Positions 46,255 to 55,350 of a stretch of DNA of 64,000 nt are shown piece after piece. The notes under the pieces were generated by a model. It ran no database searches and was not told the origin of the DNA. It saw only the letters and a program-made list of their open reading frames with translations. The stretch is from CAUZFZ01 sp963579025 (GTDB lineage: Bacteria; Planctomycetota; Planctomycetia; Planctomycetales; Planctomycetaceae): assembly GCA_963579025.1 (NCBI GenBank), contig CAUZFZ010000012.1, positions 1 through 64,000 of the forward strand, given 5' to 3'. A program made the position numbers and the translations under genes. Within the stretch, counting starts at the first letter, position 1. Every line of letters starts with the position of its first letter.

Positions 46255-47202
46255 TCACAAGGCGCCGCTGCCCGTGAGTACAACGCGGATCGTGCGGAAC
46301 AGAATCTTCACATCGTTCCACAGGCAGCAGTTTTGGAGGTACAGCAGGTCGAGCGCGACCTTGCGACGAAAGCTCTCCAGGTTGTTGCCGTAGCCATTGA
46401 TCACCTGAGCCGGTCCTGTGAGTCCGGGATTCAGACCGAGTCGATCAAGGTAGTTCGGGATGTCTTCCGAAAGTTCGGCCATGAATTCCGGGCGTTCCGG
46501 TCGCGGACCAACGAGCGACATTTCGCCGCGCAGGACATTCCACAACTGCGGCAGTTCATCCAATCGAGTTTTCCGCATGAATCGCCCGATGGACGTCACT
46601 CTCGGATCACCCTCGGTCGCAAACTGAGCACCGTTGATTTCTGCATCCAGTCGCATCGTGCGGAACTTGTACAGCACGAACGGGCGGCCGTAATTATTCA
46701 GCTCGCGCCGATCCTGCCCGGTGCGGCGCTCGGCACCTTCCGGCGGACCACTCGGGGAAGGCTCGCGTCGGTCGCGAGGCTTCTTGCCACCTCGCAGGTT
46801 CAGACCGACACGAGTCTGCCGAAAAATCGACGGTCCACGCGATGTCAGCTTTACGGCAATTGCAGTCGCGATCATGACTGGTGCCAGCAGGACAAGCAGA
46901 GTCGTCGCACCAACAATGTCCATGACTCGTTTAGCGATCCGAGTCCTTTGGCTGAGACAGCGGACATCTTTCCGCGGCTTGATCAGATTCAGCTGCGTCA
47001 CCCAGTCGGCTGGCGGCAGGTATTCAGCGACCGCGTAGAGGTCCACCAGTGCCGACAAATCCTGCGCGGCCGCCGCATTCGGCAGGTCAGGCATCGCCTC
47101 GTCGTGCCACGAGTGGTCGACGGAATCCGTGCTAATAGTCGTGCTGCTCATCGGATCTCTGCGTGCGTACGGGGTCGACGGAAAGGCGATCAATTCAAAC
47201 AT
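46255..47202 (-). CDS. Polyprenyl-phosphate sugar-1-phosphate transferase
   Basis: This 315-residue protein matches the bacterial sugar transferase family (WcaJ/WbaP-like), which loads the first sugar-1-phosphate onto undecaprenyl phosphate for polysaccharide synthesis. The membrane helix is at about residues 95-120 (DIVGATTLLVLLAPVMIATA), followed by GPSIFRQTRVGLN. Catalytic motifs YKFRTM and KTRLDELPQLWNVLRGEMSL, then GPRPERPEF, are intact. Between GLN and FVLYKF is an unusual basic insert of about 34 residues (137-170). The start may be 47202 or ATG 47151. Neighbours (methyltransferase, formyltransferase) fit glycan modification. Confidence 0.88.
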   Translation of the reverse strand: MFELIAFPSTPYARRDPMSSTTISTDSVDHSWHDEAMPDLPNAAAAQDLSALVDLYAVAEYLPPADWVTQLNLIKPRKDVRCLSQRTRIAKRVMDIVGATTLLVLLAPVMIATAIAVKLTSRGPSIFRQTRVGLNLRGGKKPRDRREPSPSGPPEGAERRTGQDRRELNNYGRPFVLYKFRTMRLDAEINGAQFATEGDPRVTSIGRFMRKTRLDELPQLWNVLRGEMSLVGPRPERPEFMAELSEDIPNYLDRLGLNPGLTGPAQVINGYGNNLESFRRKVALDLLYLQNCCLWNDVKILFRTIRVVLTGSGAL

Positions 47203-47311
47203 AGATCGCGGCGTCGACTCATACAGAAACAGGATTCGGAAACGTGTGAACTGCCGACCGGTCGCGCACGGACGTGGGGGATTGACAGGACGCGATTCCC
47301 ATTGCCTGATG

Positions 47312-47340
47312 TTCGTAGTAACCGCATTTATGCGGTAATT
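47312..47340. repeat. GTAGTAACC repeat, half copy 3
   Basis: TTCGTAGTAACC joins directly to a hairpin ACCGCAT-TT-ATGCGGT and ends with TAATT. It lacks the middle of the full element. It lies between the sugar transferase start and the MetW-like stop, both minus strand. The matching words of copies 1 and 2 are clear. Confidence 0.7.
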
Positions 47341-47361
47341 GCGCGACCGTTTGCGGACGAG

Positions 47362-47988
47362 TCAGCCATCCCGTTCCAGAACGTACAGCAAGCTTTCCGC
47401 ACGGAGATTCGGCATCCAGGCTCGCTTGCGTGCGCGGCCGCCGATGATGGGCAGCTCCTGACGAATGCGAAAATGCAGACGTGTCGCCACATCGCGAAAG
47501 TCGTGCATCGACATGAAATGCAGGTTGGGCGTGTTGTACCACTCGTATGGCAGTGCCTCGGTCACCGGAGCCCGTCCGTTCCACATCACCTGATAACGGA
47601 TTCTCCAGTACCCGAAATTCGGGACGACAACCAAAGCCCGCTGTGATATCCGCTGAATCGCGCTCAGCACCTTCTTGGGAAACCGCACCTGTTGCAGAGT
47701 CTGACTCAGGACCGCACAGTCGAACGCGTCATCCGGTATCTCGGCCAGTCCTTCGTCAAGGTCCGCACGGATCACCGCAACGCCGTTCCCGAGGCTTGCG
47801 CTGATTCCGTCGAGGTCGAGTTCGACGCCCTGCACCGAACAGTCGTACTCATCGCGCAGCTTGCAGAGCAATCGCCCATCGCCGCATCCGAGGTCGATGA
47901 CCCGGCTGCCGCGTTCGATATAGCTCATCAGGAGTTCGTCCGTGATGGCTGCCGCCGGGTCCGGCATGCAGAAGCGTTTTTTACCCAT
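47362..47988 (-). CDS. MetW-like SAM-dependent methyltransferase
   Basis: This 208-residue protein has the SAM-binding motif VIDLGCGDGRLL (about residues 30-41) and later VPNFGYWRIRYQVMWNGRAPV, which is characteristic of MetW-type methyltransferases. In methionine metabolism metW is linked to metX, but no metX is nearby here. Instead it lies upstream of the sugar transferase gene on the same strand with a 159-bp gap. The function is either methionine-related or a methylation in glycan synthesis; the first is supported by family, the second only by context. Confidence 0.85.
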   Translation of the reverse strand: MGKKRFCMPDPAAAITDELLMSYIERGSRVIDLGCGDGRLLCKLRDEYDCSVQGVELDLDGISASLGNGVAVIRADLDEGLAEIPDDAFDCAVLSQTLQQVRFPKKVLSAIQRISQRALVVVPNFGYWRIRYQVMWNGRAPVTEALPYEWYNTPNLHFMSMHDFRDVATRLHFRIRQELPIIGGRARKRAWMPNLRAESLLYVLERDG

Positions 47989-47995
47989 TGGACTC

Positions 47996-48122
47996 GAAGG
48001 ATGAAGGATGAAGGATGAAGGATGAGCCGACGACCGGTCATCCCCGACGGTGCGTAGCCATTGTAGGGTGCGGCGAGTGCTAATTCTCCATATGGGCGGC
48101 TTTCATCCTTCATCCTTCATCC
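47996..48122. repeat. Heptamer GAAGGAT repeats in inverted orientation
   Basis: Four GAAGGAT units plus GA run from 47996 to 48025, and three TTCATCC units from 48102 to 48122 form their complement. Together they can pair as a hairpin with about 76 bases between. The element lies between the divergent MetW-like and formyltransferase genes. Unit number is probably prone to slippage. Confidence 0.75.
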
Positions 48123-48143
48123 CTCTTCCTTCAAACTCCCCGG

Positions 48144-49175
48144 ATGCCGCAAACCTCTCTCCGAATCGTTGTCGCTGGCGCTGTCAGCAGCACGCGACTG
48201 ACGCTGGATGCTCTGATTCGCCATGGTGCGGACGTCGTGGGCGTGCTGCAACTGCGTGCCGAGTCCGGACAAACGGTGACGGGGTTTGAAACGCTGGACG
48301 AGCTTGCCGATTCGGCCGGGATTCCGTGTGTGACGTTCCGGAACGTCAACGACGACGACATCGTACAGCACGTGCGGGACTGGAAGCCGGACCTGCTGTT
48401 TGTTGTGGGACTCTCGCAGCTCGTGCGTGACGACATGCTGGCGATTCCGAAGCTCGGGTGTGTTGGGTTTCATCCAACATTTCTTCCGGCCGGCCGCGGG
48501 CGGGCTCCGCTGGCATGGCTGACACTCGATAATTCTCCCGGGGCGGCGACATTTTTTCTGATTGACGACGGCATCGATTCGGGTCCGATCTTCGTGCAGG
48601 AACCGTTCGAGGTGATCCCCACTGATTACGCGAACGACGTCGCCAGGAAACTCGAAGCCGCGACCGTCACGGCTCTCGATCGGTGGATTCCGGAACTACT
48701 TGCCGGTCAGTGGAATCCGCAGCCGCAGGAAGAGATTCTGGCGACGTACCACGGACGCCGTGGTCCAGAAGACGGGTTGATCGACTGGAACAGCTCGGCA
48801 CACGAGATTCATGCTCTGATCCGAGCGACAGCCACTCCGCATCCGGGCGCCTACACATGGGCGAAGGACCGCAAACTGATCGTGTGGCGCGCTGAGCTGG
48901 AGAACCATCTGCCCTGGCGAGGAGTTGCCGGACGAGTTCTGCTGCTTGACTCGGATCGCGGCGCGCTCGTCCAGACCGGCGACGGGCTGATCTGGCTCAG
49001 CGAACTTCAGTTTTCCGATGAGGAGCAGCGCGTTCCGGTGGAGTCTGCGCTGCGCGTTGGGCAGAAGCTGGGTTACGTACTGCAGGATGAAGTGGCCGCC
49101 CTGAAACACCGGTTGGCCCAGCTCGAAGAACGTCTTCGCGGATCAGTCTTTCGTGGCGACGACTTCGATGCCTGA
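48144..49175 (+). CDS. Formyltransferase-family protein
   Basis: This 343-residue protein resembles methionyl-tRNA and sugar N-formyltransferases, which move a formyl group from N10-formyltetrahydrofolate. H110 in GFHPTFLPAGRGRAPLAW and D145 in LIDDGIDSG fit two of the three catalytic residues. The usual Asn two residues before the histidine is Gly108 here. A C-terminal domain is present (about 200-300), ending in a coiled-coil-like segment. Its 3' end overlaps the convergent giant gene by 33 bp. Sugar amine formylation in the glycan set is a guess; tRNA formylation is less likely. Confidence 0.8.
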   Translation: MPQTSLRIVVAGAVSSTRLTLDALIRHGADVVGVLQLRAESGQTVTGFETLDELADSAGIPCVTFRNVNDDDIVQHVRDWKPDLLFVVGLSQLVRDDMLAIPKLGCVGFHPTFLPAGRGRAPLAWLTLDNSPGAATFFLIDDGIDSGPIFVQEPFEVIPTDYANDVARKLEAATVTALDRWIPELLAGQWNPQPQEEILATYHGRRGPEDGLIDWNSSAHEIHALIRATATPHPGAYTWAKDRKLIVWRAELENHLPWRGVAGRVLLLDSDRGALVQTGDGLIWLSELQFSDEEQRVPVESALRVGQKLGYVLQDEVAALKHRLAQLEERLRGSVFRGDDFDA

Positions 49176-52100
49176 GAGGATTGGGCGTCCCGCGCGCGGG
49201 GTCAGGTCGAGTTTCAGACTGGCTCCCGCGAGGACGTTCTGGAACTCATGGATCACCGCCACGTTGCTGCCGCCGGATTCTCGCGCAATGTCGACGTTTT
49301 CCGCCACGGGTTTGCCCTGCAGGGCGATGTCGAAGACGCGTTCGCCAGGCTGGATGTTGTCCGGTTCGGCGAAGTGCAGACGCACGGTGTAGGACTGTGG
49401 CGTGTCTGGCTTTGTCGCGCTGAGTGTCAGAGTGACACTCGTTGCGCCTTCGACGCCCGAACCGGCGACCCATCTGACACCGTCTCCCTGCAGCAGCGAT
49501 GAGTGGCGGCGGAAGTAGCGCGGACTGTCGGCGGTTACCTTGATTGGAATGGCCGGTGAGGTGCCCCCCCTGTTGGGATAGTCCACCCACAGCGTGCCGG
49601 ATTCGTCCTGGCGATCACCGGGGGCTCCGAAGTTGACACCAACCCGGCGCACGGCATCTTTCTTTGGATCGAACTTCAACGCGGAGTAGCTCCACACTTC
49701 CGACTGTGGAAGATTGACGAGTGCGAGTGATGTAAACAGCGAATATCCGCAACTGCAGCCGTGAGCCATGTTGGGAGCGTTCAGCACGCCATTGGCCGGG
49801 ATCAGGCTGTTGCGGCAACCACTGCGAAAGCCACTGAGTCGAGACGTGTTTCCCGACTCGATATCGCAGAAGCCGGCGTCGGCGGCGCGAAATGTGATCA
49901 AGTGCGGGCTTGCGATTGCATAATTGCAGTGATGCCCGGACTTCGTGAACTCCCACGGAATCTCTTTTCCGGTGACGGGGTGAATCCGAGGCACTCGTTT
50001 GCCAGTCATCAGGTTCCAGGACAGTCCAGGTCCGCGCTGATCAATCAGTCGATCGTTCCAGACAATGACGCGGTCCCACAGACTTTCGGGATGTCCACGA
50101 AAGCCAACGCCTTCGGACGACTGCTTCCACAACTCTTTTCCATTTCGTCCGTTGACCGCCATGATGCTCGACTTGTTGCTCAACAGGACCACGTCTTTGC
50201 CGCCGGAATACGACATCCACGTGCCGATGATGTCCGTTTCCTGCTTCCAGACCAGTTTGCCGGTTTCCAGGTCGATGGCTTTGGCGTAGCGGATATCGGA
50301 GGCTTTCGGAATAACGCCGCGGCGTTTCCAGTCCTTGTAGAAACCGGCCAGAGCGCCATCGAACGCAAAAATGCGGTCTGTGCCGACAGACATCACCGGA
50401 AAGCTGGCCTCGGCTTCGTGCGACCAGAGTTTGGATCCGGTATGACGATCGACGGCGAGGATTTCGACGGCGGCCTTTGATCCCGCCAGCAATCGCCGTG
50501 CGGGCGGCAGCTTGCTGACGTCCTTATCGATCTGACGGAAGACCTCGGCAATCAGCTTGTCTTTGATGACACGAATGCGGCCCCAGTCGTCTTCCGGATT
50601 CTGCAACTTGAATTCGTTGATCTGATCGCCGGTCACTGGGTCCAGCTTGAGGCAGCTTTTTTCGTGGACCAGATAAATAGCGTCCTCGACGGCCAGGAAA
50701 TGATACCCGGCAATCGTGCCTTCAAAGTCGTTGCCGCGGCGACCGGGCAGATAGTTTGCTTCACCTTCGAGCGGCAGTTGCCACAGGATGCGGCCGGTGT
50801 AAACGTCGACGGCTGTCAGCTTGCCGGGTCCCTGCAGAAACATGCGTCCGCCGATCACCGCCATACTAGGTCCCCAGAAGTGACGGTTGTAGAACAGACT
50901 TCCGTCGGACGCCGGTCCGCCGAACCACAACACACCCAGCGGGGCTTTCACCAGTGTGTCTTGCGACATCAGCGTGTTCGATGCGTCGCCGTATTCGTGA
51001 GTCCAGTCGGCTGCGCCTGGCAGCGCACCGGGTCTCGTCAGAACCAGAGAGTCAGCGCCCTGCTTCAATTCCGCCGGGGCGAGTTTCAAGACGCTGGCCA
51101 TTGCGGCGATCTTCGACTGGTCGGTGCTGCCTCCGAACAGCCAGGCTGATCCGCCATAAGGTCGCAGTATCCGAAATAACTCGCCCACTGCCGCGGGCTG
51201 CGTCGTCAGACCAAACTTGTCGGGCGTTTCGCACACGACCAGATGCGCGAGGTAGGGCGGCAACTCATGCTCGAGCGGTTGTCCGACCTGCGCAAGGATC
51301 CGCGTTCCGTACAGACCGAGCCGGTCGTACTGTTGCCGCAGCTGGGCAACCCGCCTGGCATCCGGGTCAACCACAACGATCCGCAGTTCTGACTGTCGGA
51401 TCAATTCAGAGATCAGGCCTCCCGATCCGGCCCCCACGGCCACGCAATAGGCATCGCCCGGGTTCTGCTCTGCCAGCATGGCCGTCACGCGTGCGGACCA
51501 GGTCTCGTTCTCGTCCGGCCGCCGTTGTTCGGGGTCCCTGTGAACCGTTGGTTTTGTCTGGGTTCCTCCGAAACAGTGCAGAGCGCCCTCGAGTGTGGTC
51601 GCGACCAGACTGCCGTTGGCGGCAATCAGGGATGCGATGTTCTGATCGAACGTGGCTCGCCAGGTAACTTCCGGCGTCTGACCCGACTTCAACGTAAGAC
51701 CGAAGGCTAGACCGCCCTGGTGACCGTAGACGCGATTTCCGGCCAGCAGGTCAATGACCAGTGGCTTCTCAGCCAACTGCTTTTTCGCAGTCTCGGGTGC
51801 GTCGCCGTAGATCGCGGCAACCGGAACGCTCCAGAGCTTTGTCAGGACCGGGACTGTGCTCTTTTTGCCGCGGCGATCCGTGCGTTCGACAAGTTTGACG
51901 TCGCTCAGATCGAACGCGACTGCTGCCGCGCCTTCCGCGGCATACATCACTTCACCGCTGAAAACTGGCGTCCGAGTCGACAGGCCAATCTGCTTCTTCG
52001 TCGTGGTGTCGTACGTCACGGCTCCGTGAAACAGCCAGCGGCCTGTCGCAGACACGTGGTAATTCGTCACGCCTCGTGTGCTATAGCTGTATTTCCCGAA

Positions 52101-52877
52101 GCGTTTCGTCTTTCGATCGAACGTGGCGACGAGTGATCGTCCCTGCGGGATGAACAGCGAAGTTTCTGTGGCGGCGAGGTAGCCCTGTGGCGTCAGGTCG
52201 TTCAGCGTGACGACATCGTGTGAAACCGTCGTCGCCCGTGCATTGCTGGCTTTCGGGCCATCGAGCGCTTGCCCGGTCGTCGGGTCGAGCGAGTACAGGA
52301 ATGTCCCCTCGAACGGCCACACACCCACCGTAAAGTGAATCCGCCCATCGACGAGGACCGGTCCGCCGCGGACTGGCCAGACGGAAATGACGCGTTCGCT
52401 GCCGATGACCTTGCGGGGCGTCGGTGCCGCGACGAATCGCCACTGTAGTGTTCCGGTCTGCGCGTCGAGGCAATAAAGAGCCCCGTCGTCGGCTCCGAAG
52501 TAAACTCGGCCAGCGTGGACCAGTGGTGCGAACCGGACGGGTCCGTCGGCAAAGAACCTCCAGCGTTGCATACCCGCCTGCAGGTCGACGGCCGTGACCG
52601 AGTCGTTTCGTGACGAGCCAAAGAACAACGTGTCACCGGCGACCACCGGTTCGTACGACGCATCGAACTGCAGCCGCGGGTCCTCGGGCCATGCGGGCTT
52701 GAGTGCCGGCATGGCTCTGGTCCAATGCAGATGCAACGTCTCGGGCAATTCCTCTGGAGTCGCGGCACTGCGCCCGGCGTCGAATCGCCACGTCGGCCAG
52801 TCGGTTGCTGTGGCGACGGTCATCGTCGCGGCGAGGAAGCAAACGGTTGAAGCGAGACACCGGCAATAGCTGTGCAT
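49143..52877 (-). CDS. PQQ-propeller / methyltransferase / malectin-like fusion protein
   Basis: This 1244-residue exported protein has a signal peptide (CLASTVCFLAATMTVATA) followed by PQQ-type propeller blades (TDWPTWRFDAGRSA, LDAQTGTLQWRF). A SAM-methyltransferase-like domain is inserted at about residues 465-590 (CVAVGAGSGGLISELI, VVDPDARRV). A second propeller part follows (VDVYTGRILWQLPL, AVDRHTGSKLWSHEAE). The C-terminus (about 1090-1244) resembles a malectin-like carbohydrate-binding domain (YTVRLHFAEPDNIQPGERVF). Methylation outside the cytoplasm would lack SAM, so this domain may have another role. The 3' end overlaps the formyltransferase gene by 33 bp. Confidence 0.85.
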   Translation of the reverse strand: MHSYCRCLASTVCFLAATMTVATATDWPTWRFDAGRSAATPEELPETLHLHWTRAMPALKPAWPEDPRLQFDASYEPVVAGDTLFFGSSRNDSVTAVDLQAGMQRWRFFADGPVRFAPLVHAGRVYFGADDGALYCLDAQTGTLQWRFVAAPTPRKVIGSERVISVWPVRGGPVLVDGRIHFTVGVWPFEGTFLYSLDPTTGQALDGPKASNARATTVSHDVVTLNDLTPQGYLAATETSLFIPQGRSLVATFDRKTKRFGKYSYSTRGVTNYHVSATGRWLFHGAVTYDTTTKKQIGLSTRTPVFSGEVMYAAEGAAAVAFDLSDVKLVERTDRRGKKSTVPVLTKLWSVPVAAIYGDAPETAKKQLAEKPLVIDLLAGNRVYGHQGGLAFGLTLKSGQTPEVTWRATFDQNIASLIAANGSLVATTLEGALHCFGGTQTKPTVHRDPEQRRPDENETWSARVTAMLAEQNPGDAYCVAVGAGSGGLISELIRQSELRIVVVDPDARRVAQLRQQYDRLGLYGTRILAQVGQPLEHELPPYLAHLVVCETPDKFGLTTQPAAVGELFRILRPYGGSAWLFGGSTDQSKIAAMASVLKLAPAELKQGADSLVLTRPGALPGAADWTHEYGDASNTLMSQDTLVKAPLGVLWFGGPASDGSLFYNRHFWGPSMAVIGGRMFLQGPGKLTAVDVYTGRILWQLPLEGEANYLPGRRGNDFEGTIAGYHFLAVEDAIYLVHEKSCLKLDPVTGDQINEFKLQNPEDDWGRIRVIKDKLIAEVFRQIDKDVSKLPPARRLLAGSKAAVEILAVDRHTGSKLWSHEAEASFPVMSVGTDRIFAFDGALAGFYKDWKRRGVIPKASDIRYAKAIDLETGKLVWKQETDIIGTWMSYSGGKDVVLLSNKSSIMAVNGRNGKELWKQSSEGVGFRGHPESLWDRVIVWNDRLIDQRGPGLSWNLMTGKRVPRIHPVTGKEIPWEFTKSGHHCNYAIASPHLITFRAADAGFCDIESGNTSRLSGFRSGCRNSLIPANGVLNAPNMAHGCSCGYSLFTSLALVNLPQSEVWSYSALKFDPKKDAVRRVGVNFGAPGDRQDESGTLWVDYPNRGGTSPAIPIKVTADSPRYFRRHSSLLQGDGVRWVAGSGVEGATSVTLTLSATKPDTPQSYTVRLHFAEPDNIQPGERVFDIALQGKPVAENVDIARESGGSNVAVIHEFQNVLAGASLKLDLTPRAGRPILSGIEVVATKD

Positions 52878-53015
52878 AGCACGGCTCCGTGGGGAGTGCG
52901 GAGTGAAGAGTTCGAAGTGCAGGAGGTCCTGCCACTTCGCGCATCAACAATCGTCAATCATCAATCGACAATCAACTCCGACTGCCAGCAGGTGGCTCCG
53001 GCTTCTGTGCAGACC

Positions 53016-53636
53016 TCAGCGTCGTCGCACAACTCGGACGCCACGTCGTGGTCTCACGACGACGGGTCGACGCACTGCGGGGCGGACGCGATAGCTTGTC
53101 ACGAGCCGAGGCACCACGACGATGTGGGCTGACCTGGATGAACCGCCGGCCAGATACGTTGTTTCCGATCCTGATGCACCGCCGGATTGAATCTCGCGGA
53201 TGACTCGGTTGCTGACGCCGGACTGCTTCAGAGTGATCAGAGCATCTGGACTCAGGTCAAAGCGACCGCCGCGGGATCGTACGGCGGTGATAATCGCGTC
53301 GTCACTCAGGCCGCCGCGACGCATGCGAATCAGGTCGTCATTGGTCATCTCAGGCTGAGAGTCGAGCACGCCTTCGGCATACTCGGCCCGCAAGATTGCC
53401 GCATCTCGTTCGTCCCTTGCGTTGCCAACAAGTGCTCCTGTCACTCCGCCTGCAACCGCACCAATGGCAGCCCCGGCCGGGCCGTGTCCGCTTTGATGAC
53501 CGATGATCGCGCCGGCCGTCGTTCCCACTGCAGAACCTGCCAGGGAACTTCTTTGCGTGTGATTCATACTGCTGCAACCGGTCGCTCCAAGTGCAAGCAG
53601 CGAACTGACTGACAGGACGCGGATGATGTTTTGCAT
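53016..53636 (-). CDS. Glycine-zipper lipoprotein
   Basis: This 206-residue protein has a lipoprotein signal (SSLLALGATGC) and a glycine-zipper stretch (GSAVGTTAGAIIGHQSGHGP, GAAIGAVAGGVTGALVG) at about residues 32-75, typical of outer-membrane-associated small lipoproteins. A further region (LIRMRRGGLSDDAIITAVRS, LSPDALITLKQSGVSNRVI) is common in planctomycete proteins. The C-terminus is basic and valine-rich (VRRPVVVRPRRGVRVVRRR). The exact role is unknown; envelope structure is plausible. Confidence 0.82.
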   Translation of the reverse strand: MQNIIRVLSVSSLLALGATGCSSMNHTQRSSLAGSAVGTTAGAIIGHQSGHGPAGAAIGAVAGGVTGALVGNARDERDAAILRAEYAEGVLDSQPEMTNDDLIRMRRGGLSDDAIITAVRSRGGRFDLSPDALITLKQSGVSNRVIREIQSGGASGSETTYLAGGSSRSAHIVVVPRLVTSYRVRPAVRRPVVVRPRRGVRVVRRR

Positions 53637-53926
53637 GCGGGATTCCTTCCAAGCAGAAGTCCGAGTTGTTCTCTAAGACTTAAACCCCGCGTCCGGCGTT
53701 TCGCCGCCGCATGACACATCGCGAATCTCCGGTTTTGTAAGAGTTACAGAGCTGACGATTCTCCGTGCGCCTGATGAGACGCTTCCCAACTGCCGCCGGC
53801 TTTGCGCACGTCGCTGCTTCTTTGCCTTACCGGAAAAACCAGTCGACCTGATTGCAGAAACACGGCCAGTCGTGCCGATTTCTGCTCAAGACGGGTCGAT
53901 CAATTCTCCAAAGGCAAGGAAGCCAC
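53637..53926. other. Intergenic region between divergent lipoprotein genes
   Basis: These 290 bp separate the glycine-zipper and EEP-family genes, which are divergent. Nothing clearly coding is seen. Promoters for both presumably lie here but no strong consensus is visible. Confidence 0.4.
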
Positions 53927-55027
53927 ATGGTTCGTCACACTCTGCTGTGGATGCTGGTCGTCGGTCTTGCGGGCTGTGAAGTCGCGGAAGCGATTCTCGA
54001 ATCCGTTGCTGAGAACTCCGCTCCTCCGCCATCGTTGACGATTCCCGCGGATCAGTCGGCCGGCGATGTCGCGCCCAGAATCCAGGCAGCGTCCGCGAGT
54101 GGTACGGGGCAGTTGACGGTCTGCTCGTTCAACATCCAGTTCCTGGGCAACTCACGCGAACGCGATGACCGGGCACTTGCCGGTGTCGTGGCTCCGTACG
54201 ACATCGTCGTGGTGCAGGAACTTGTTTCGCCGCCTTTTGCCGGACAATTCCCAGATGGAACGTCGTTGAAGCCGGACGCCGAATCCGCCGAGTTCTTTGC
54301 GGAAATGTCGAGTCTCGGGTTTTCGTATGTGATGTCGGAAGAAGACACGGGTACCAGCGACAAGATTCACCGCAATGGCTCGTCCACCGAATGGTGGGTC
54401 GTGTTCTACAAGCCGGGTCGTGTATCAGTGGCGAGTGACCTGCCATCGGGGTACCTGGCGGCCGATCGATCGAACCATGAGCACTTTGAACGCGTGCCGT
54501 ACGCGTTCGGGTTCCGAACACCGGACGAGTCGCTCGACTTTGTCTTGATCTCGGTCCACCTGAAGCCGGGAGCCGGTCCACGGGAACGGGCTCGCCGCAA
54601 AGAAGAACTGGCTGCGATCGCGGCCTGGATCGACGCACACGATCAGGCCGAGCACGACTTCATTATTCTCGGGGATATGAATATCGAAAACGCTTCCGAG
54701 CTTACGTCGGCTACGCCCCCCGGCTTCGCTTCTTTGAACGACGAGTGCCGCCCCACGAACACCAACATTCGTGGCCCGAAACCGTACGACCATGTCATGT
54801 TCAACTCGACATTCACCGGTGAGATCGATCTGGCGTACGACATGACTGTCGTCGATCTCGTCAACGAAATGCGTGACGACTGGACCCTGGCCGCTCCCTA
54901 TCCGGGCGAACCGTACAACCACAATGAGTTTCGGAAGTTCTATTCCGATCACCATCCTGTCGTCTTCCGTCTGAACATTCCGACGCAGGACGACGACGCC
55001 CCGGTGCGAGTCGCTGGCGGGAGCTAA
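53927..55027 (+). CDS. Endonuclease/exonuclease/phosphatase-family lipoprotein
   Basis: This 366-residue protein has a lipoprotein signal (LLWMLVVGLAGC) and then the EEP fold. Motifs are CSFNIQFLG, VVQELVSPPFAG, VLISVHLKPGAG, ILGDMNIEN and SDHHPVVFRL, which carry the catalytic histidine, acids and metal ligands of DNase I-like nucleases and phosphatases. All active-site residues seem present. AAGGAAG upstream of ATG 53927 supports this start over ATG 53852. Being surface-anchored, it may degrade extracellular DNA or phosphoester compounds, which is inference. Confidence 0.88.
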   Translation: MVRHTLLWMLVVGLAGCEVAEAILESVAENSAPPPSLTIPADQSAGDVAPRIQAASASGTGQLTVCSFNIQFLGNSRERDDRALAGVVAPYDIVVVQELVSPPFAGQFPDGTSLKPDAESAEFFAEMSSLGFSYVMSEEDTGTSDKIHRNGSSTEWWVVFYKPGRVSVASDLPSGYLAADRSNHEHFERVPYAFGFRTPDESLDFVLISVHLKPGAGPRERARRKEELAAIAAWIDAHDQAEHDFIILGDMNIENASELTSATPPGFASLNDECRPTNTNIRGPKPYDHVMFNSTFTGEIDLAYDMTVVDLVNEMRDDWTLAAPYPGEPYNHNEFRKFYSDHHPVVFRLNIPTQDDDAPVRVAGGS

Positions 55028-55100
55028 ACACTCGACATGCAATAGACTGTTTGAAGTCGGGGATAGCAGACGCACTCGGCAACGCCGCAAAGAGTAGTTC

Positions 55101-55185
55101 CGGGCCGAAGGCCCGTGAATACGAGCCCGAGGCGCCAGCGAGTGAATCGTCCGGAATGCACTCGCTTGCGCTTCGGGCTTGTATT
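55101..55185. repeat. Palindrome of the GCCCGA/GCG type
   Basis: Arms 55118-55147 and 55155-55185 are imperfectly complementary (AATACGAGCCCGAGGCGCCA and the complementary CTCGCTTGCGCTTCGGGCTT) with a loop of about 7 bases. A shorter hairpin, CGGGCCGAAGGCCCG, precedes at 55101-55115. It lies in the 320-bp gap before the MoxR-like gene. Similar palindromes occur widely in planctomycete genomes, from general knowledge. Confidence 0.75.
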
Positions 55186-55350
55186 GTCCGGCTCGGGCGT
55201 TGCGCTCTCGAGGAGTCGGATGTCCTGGGTCGAGTCTGTAGACTCTGACCAACCGCCGCGTTACGTCGTACAAACACGACGACGAAATGCGACAGTTACG
55301 CAGAGCATCTTCGGCTGATAGGCCCAACTCCTTCCGATTGCGATCACATC

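Noticed and set aside
45922..47646. A long plus-strand open frame of 574 codons
   Set aside because: It runs antisense to the sugar transferase and MetW-like genes and through a repeat. Composition is arginine-rich and there is no domain.
47996..48122. CRISPR or phage integration site
   Set aside because: Heptamers have no spacers and no integrase or tRNA is nearby.
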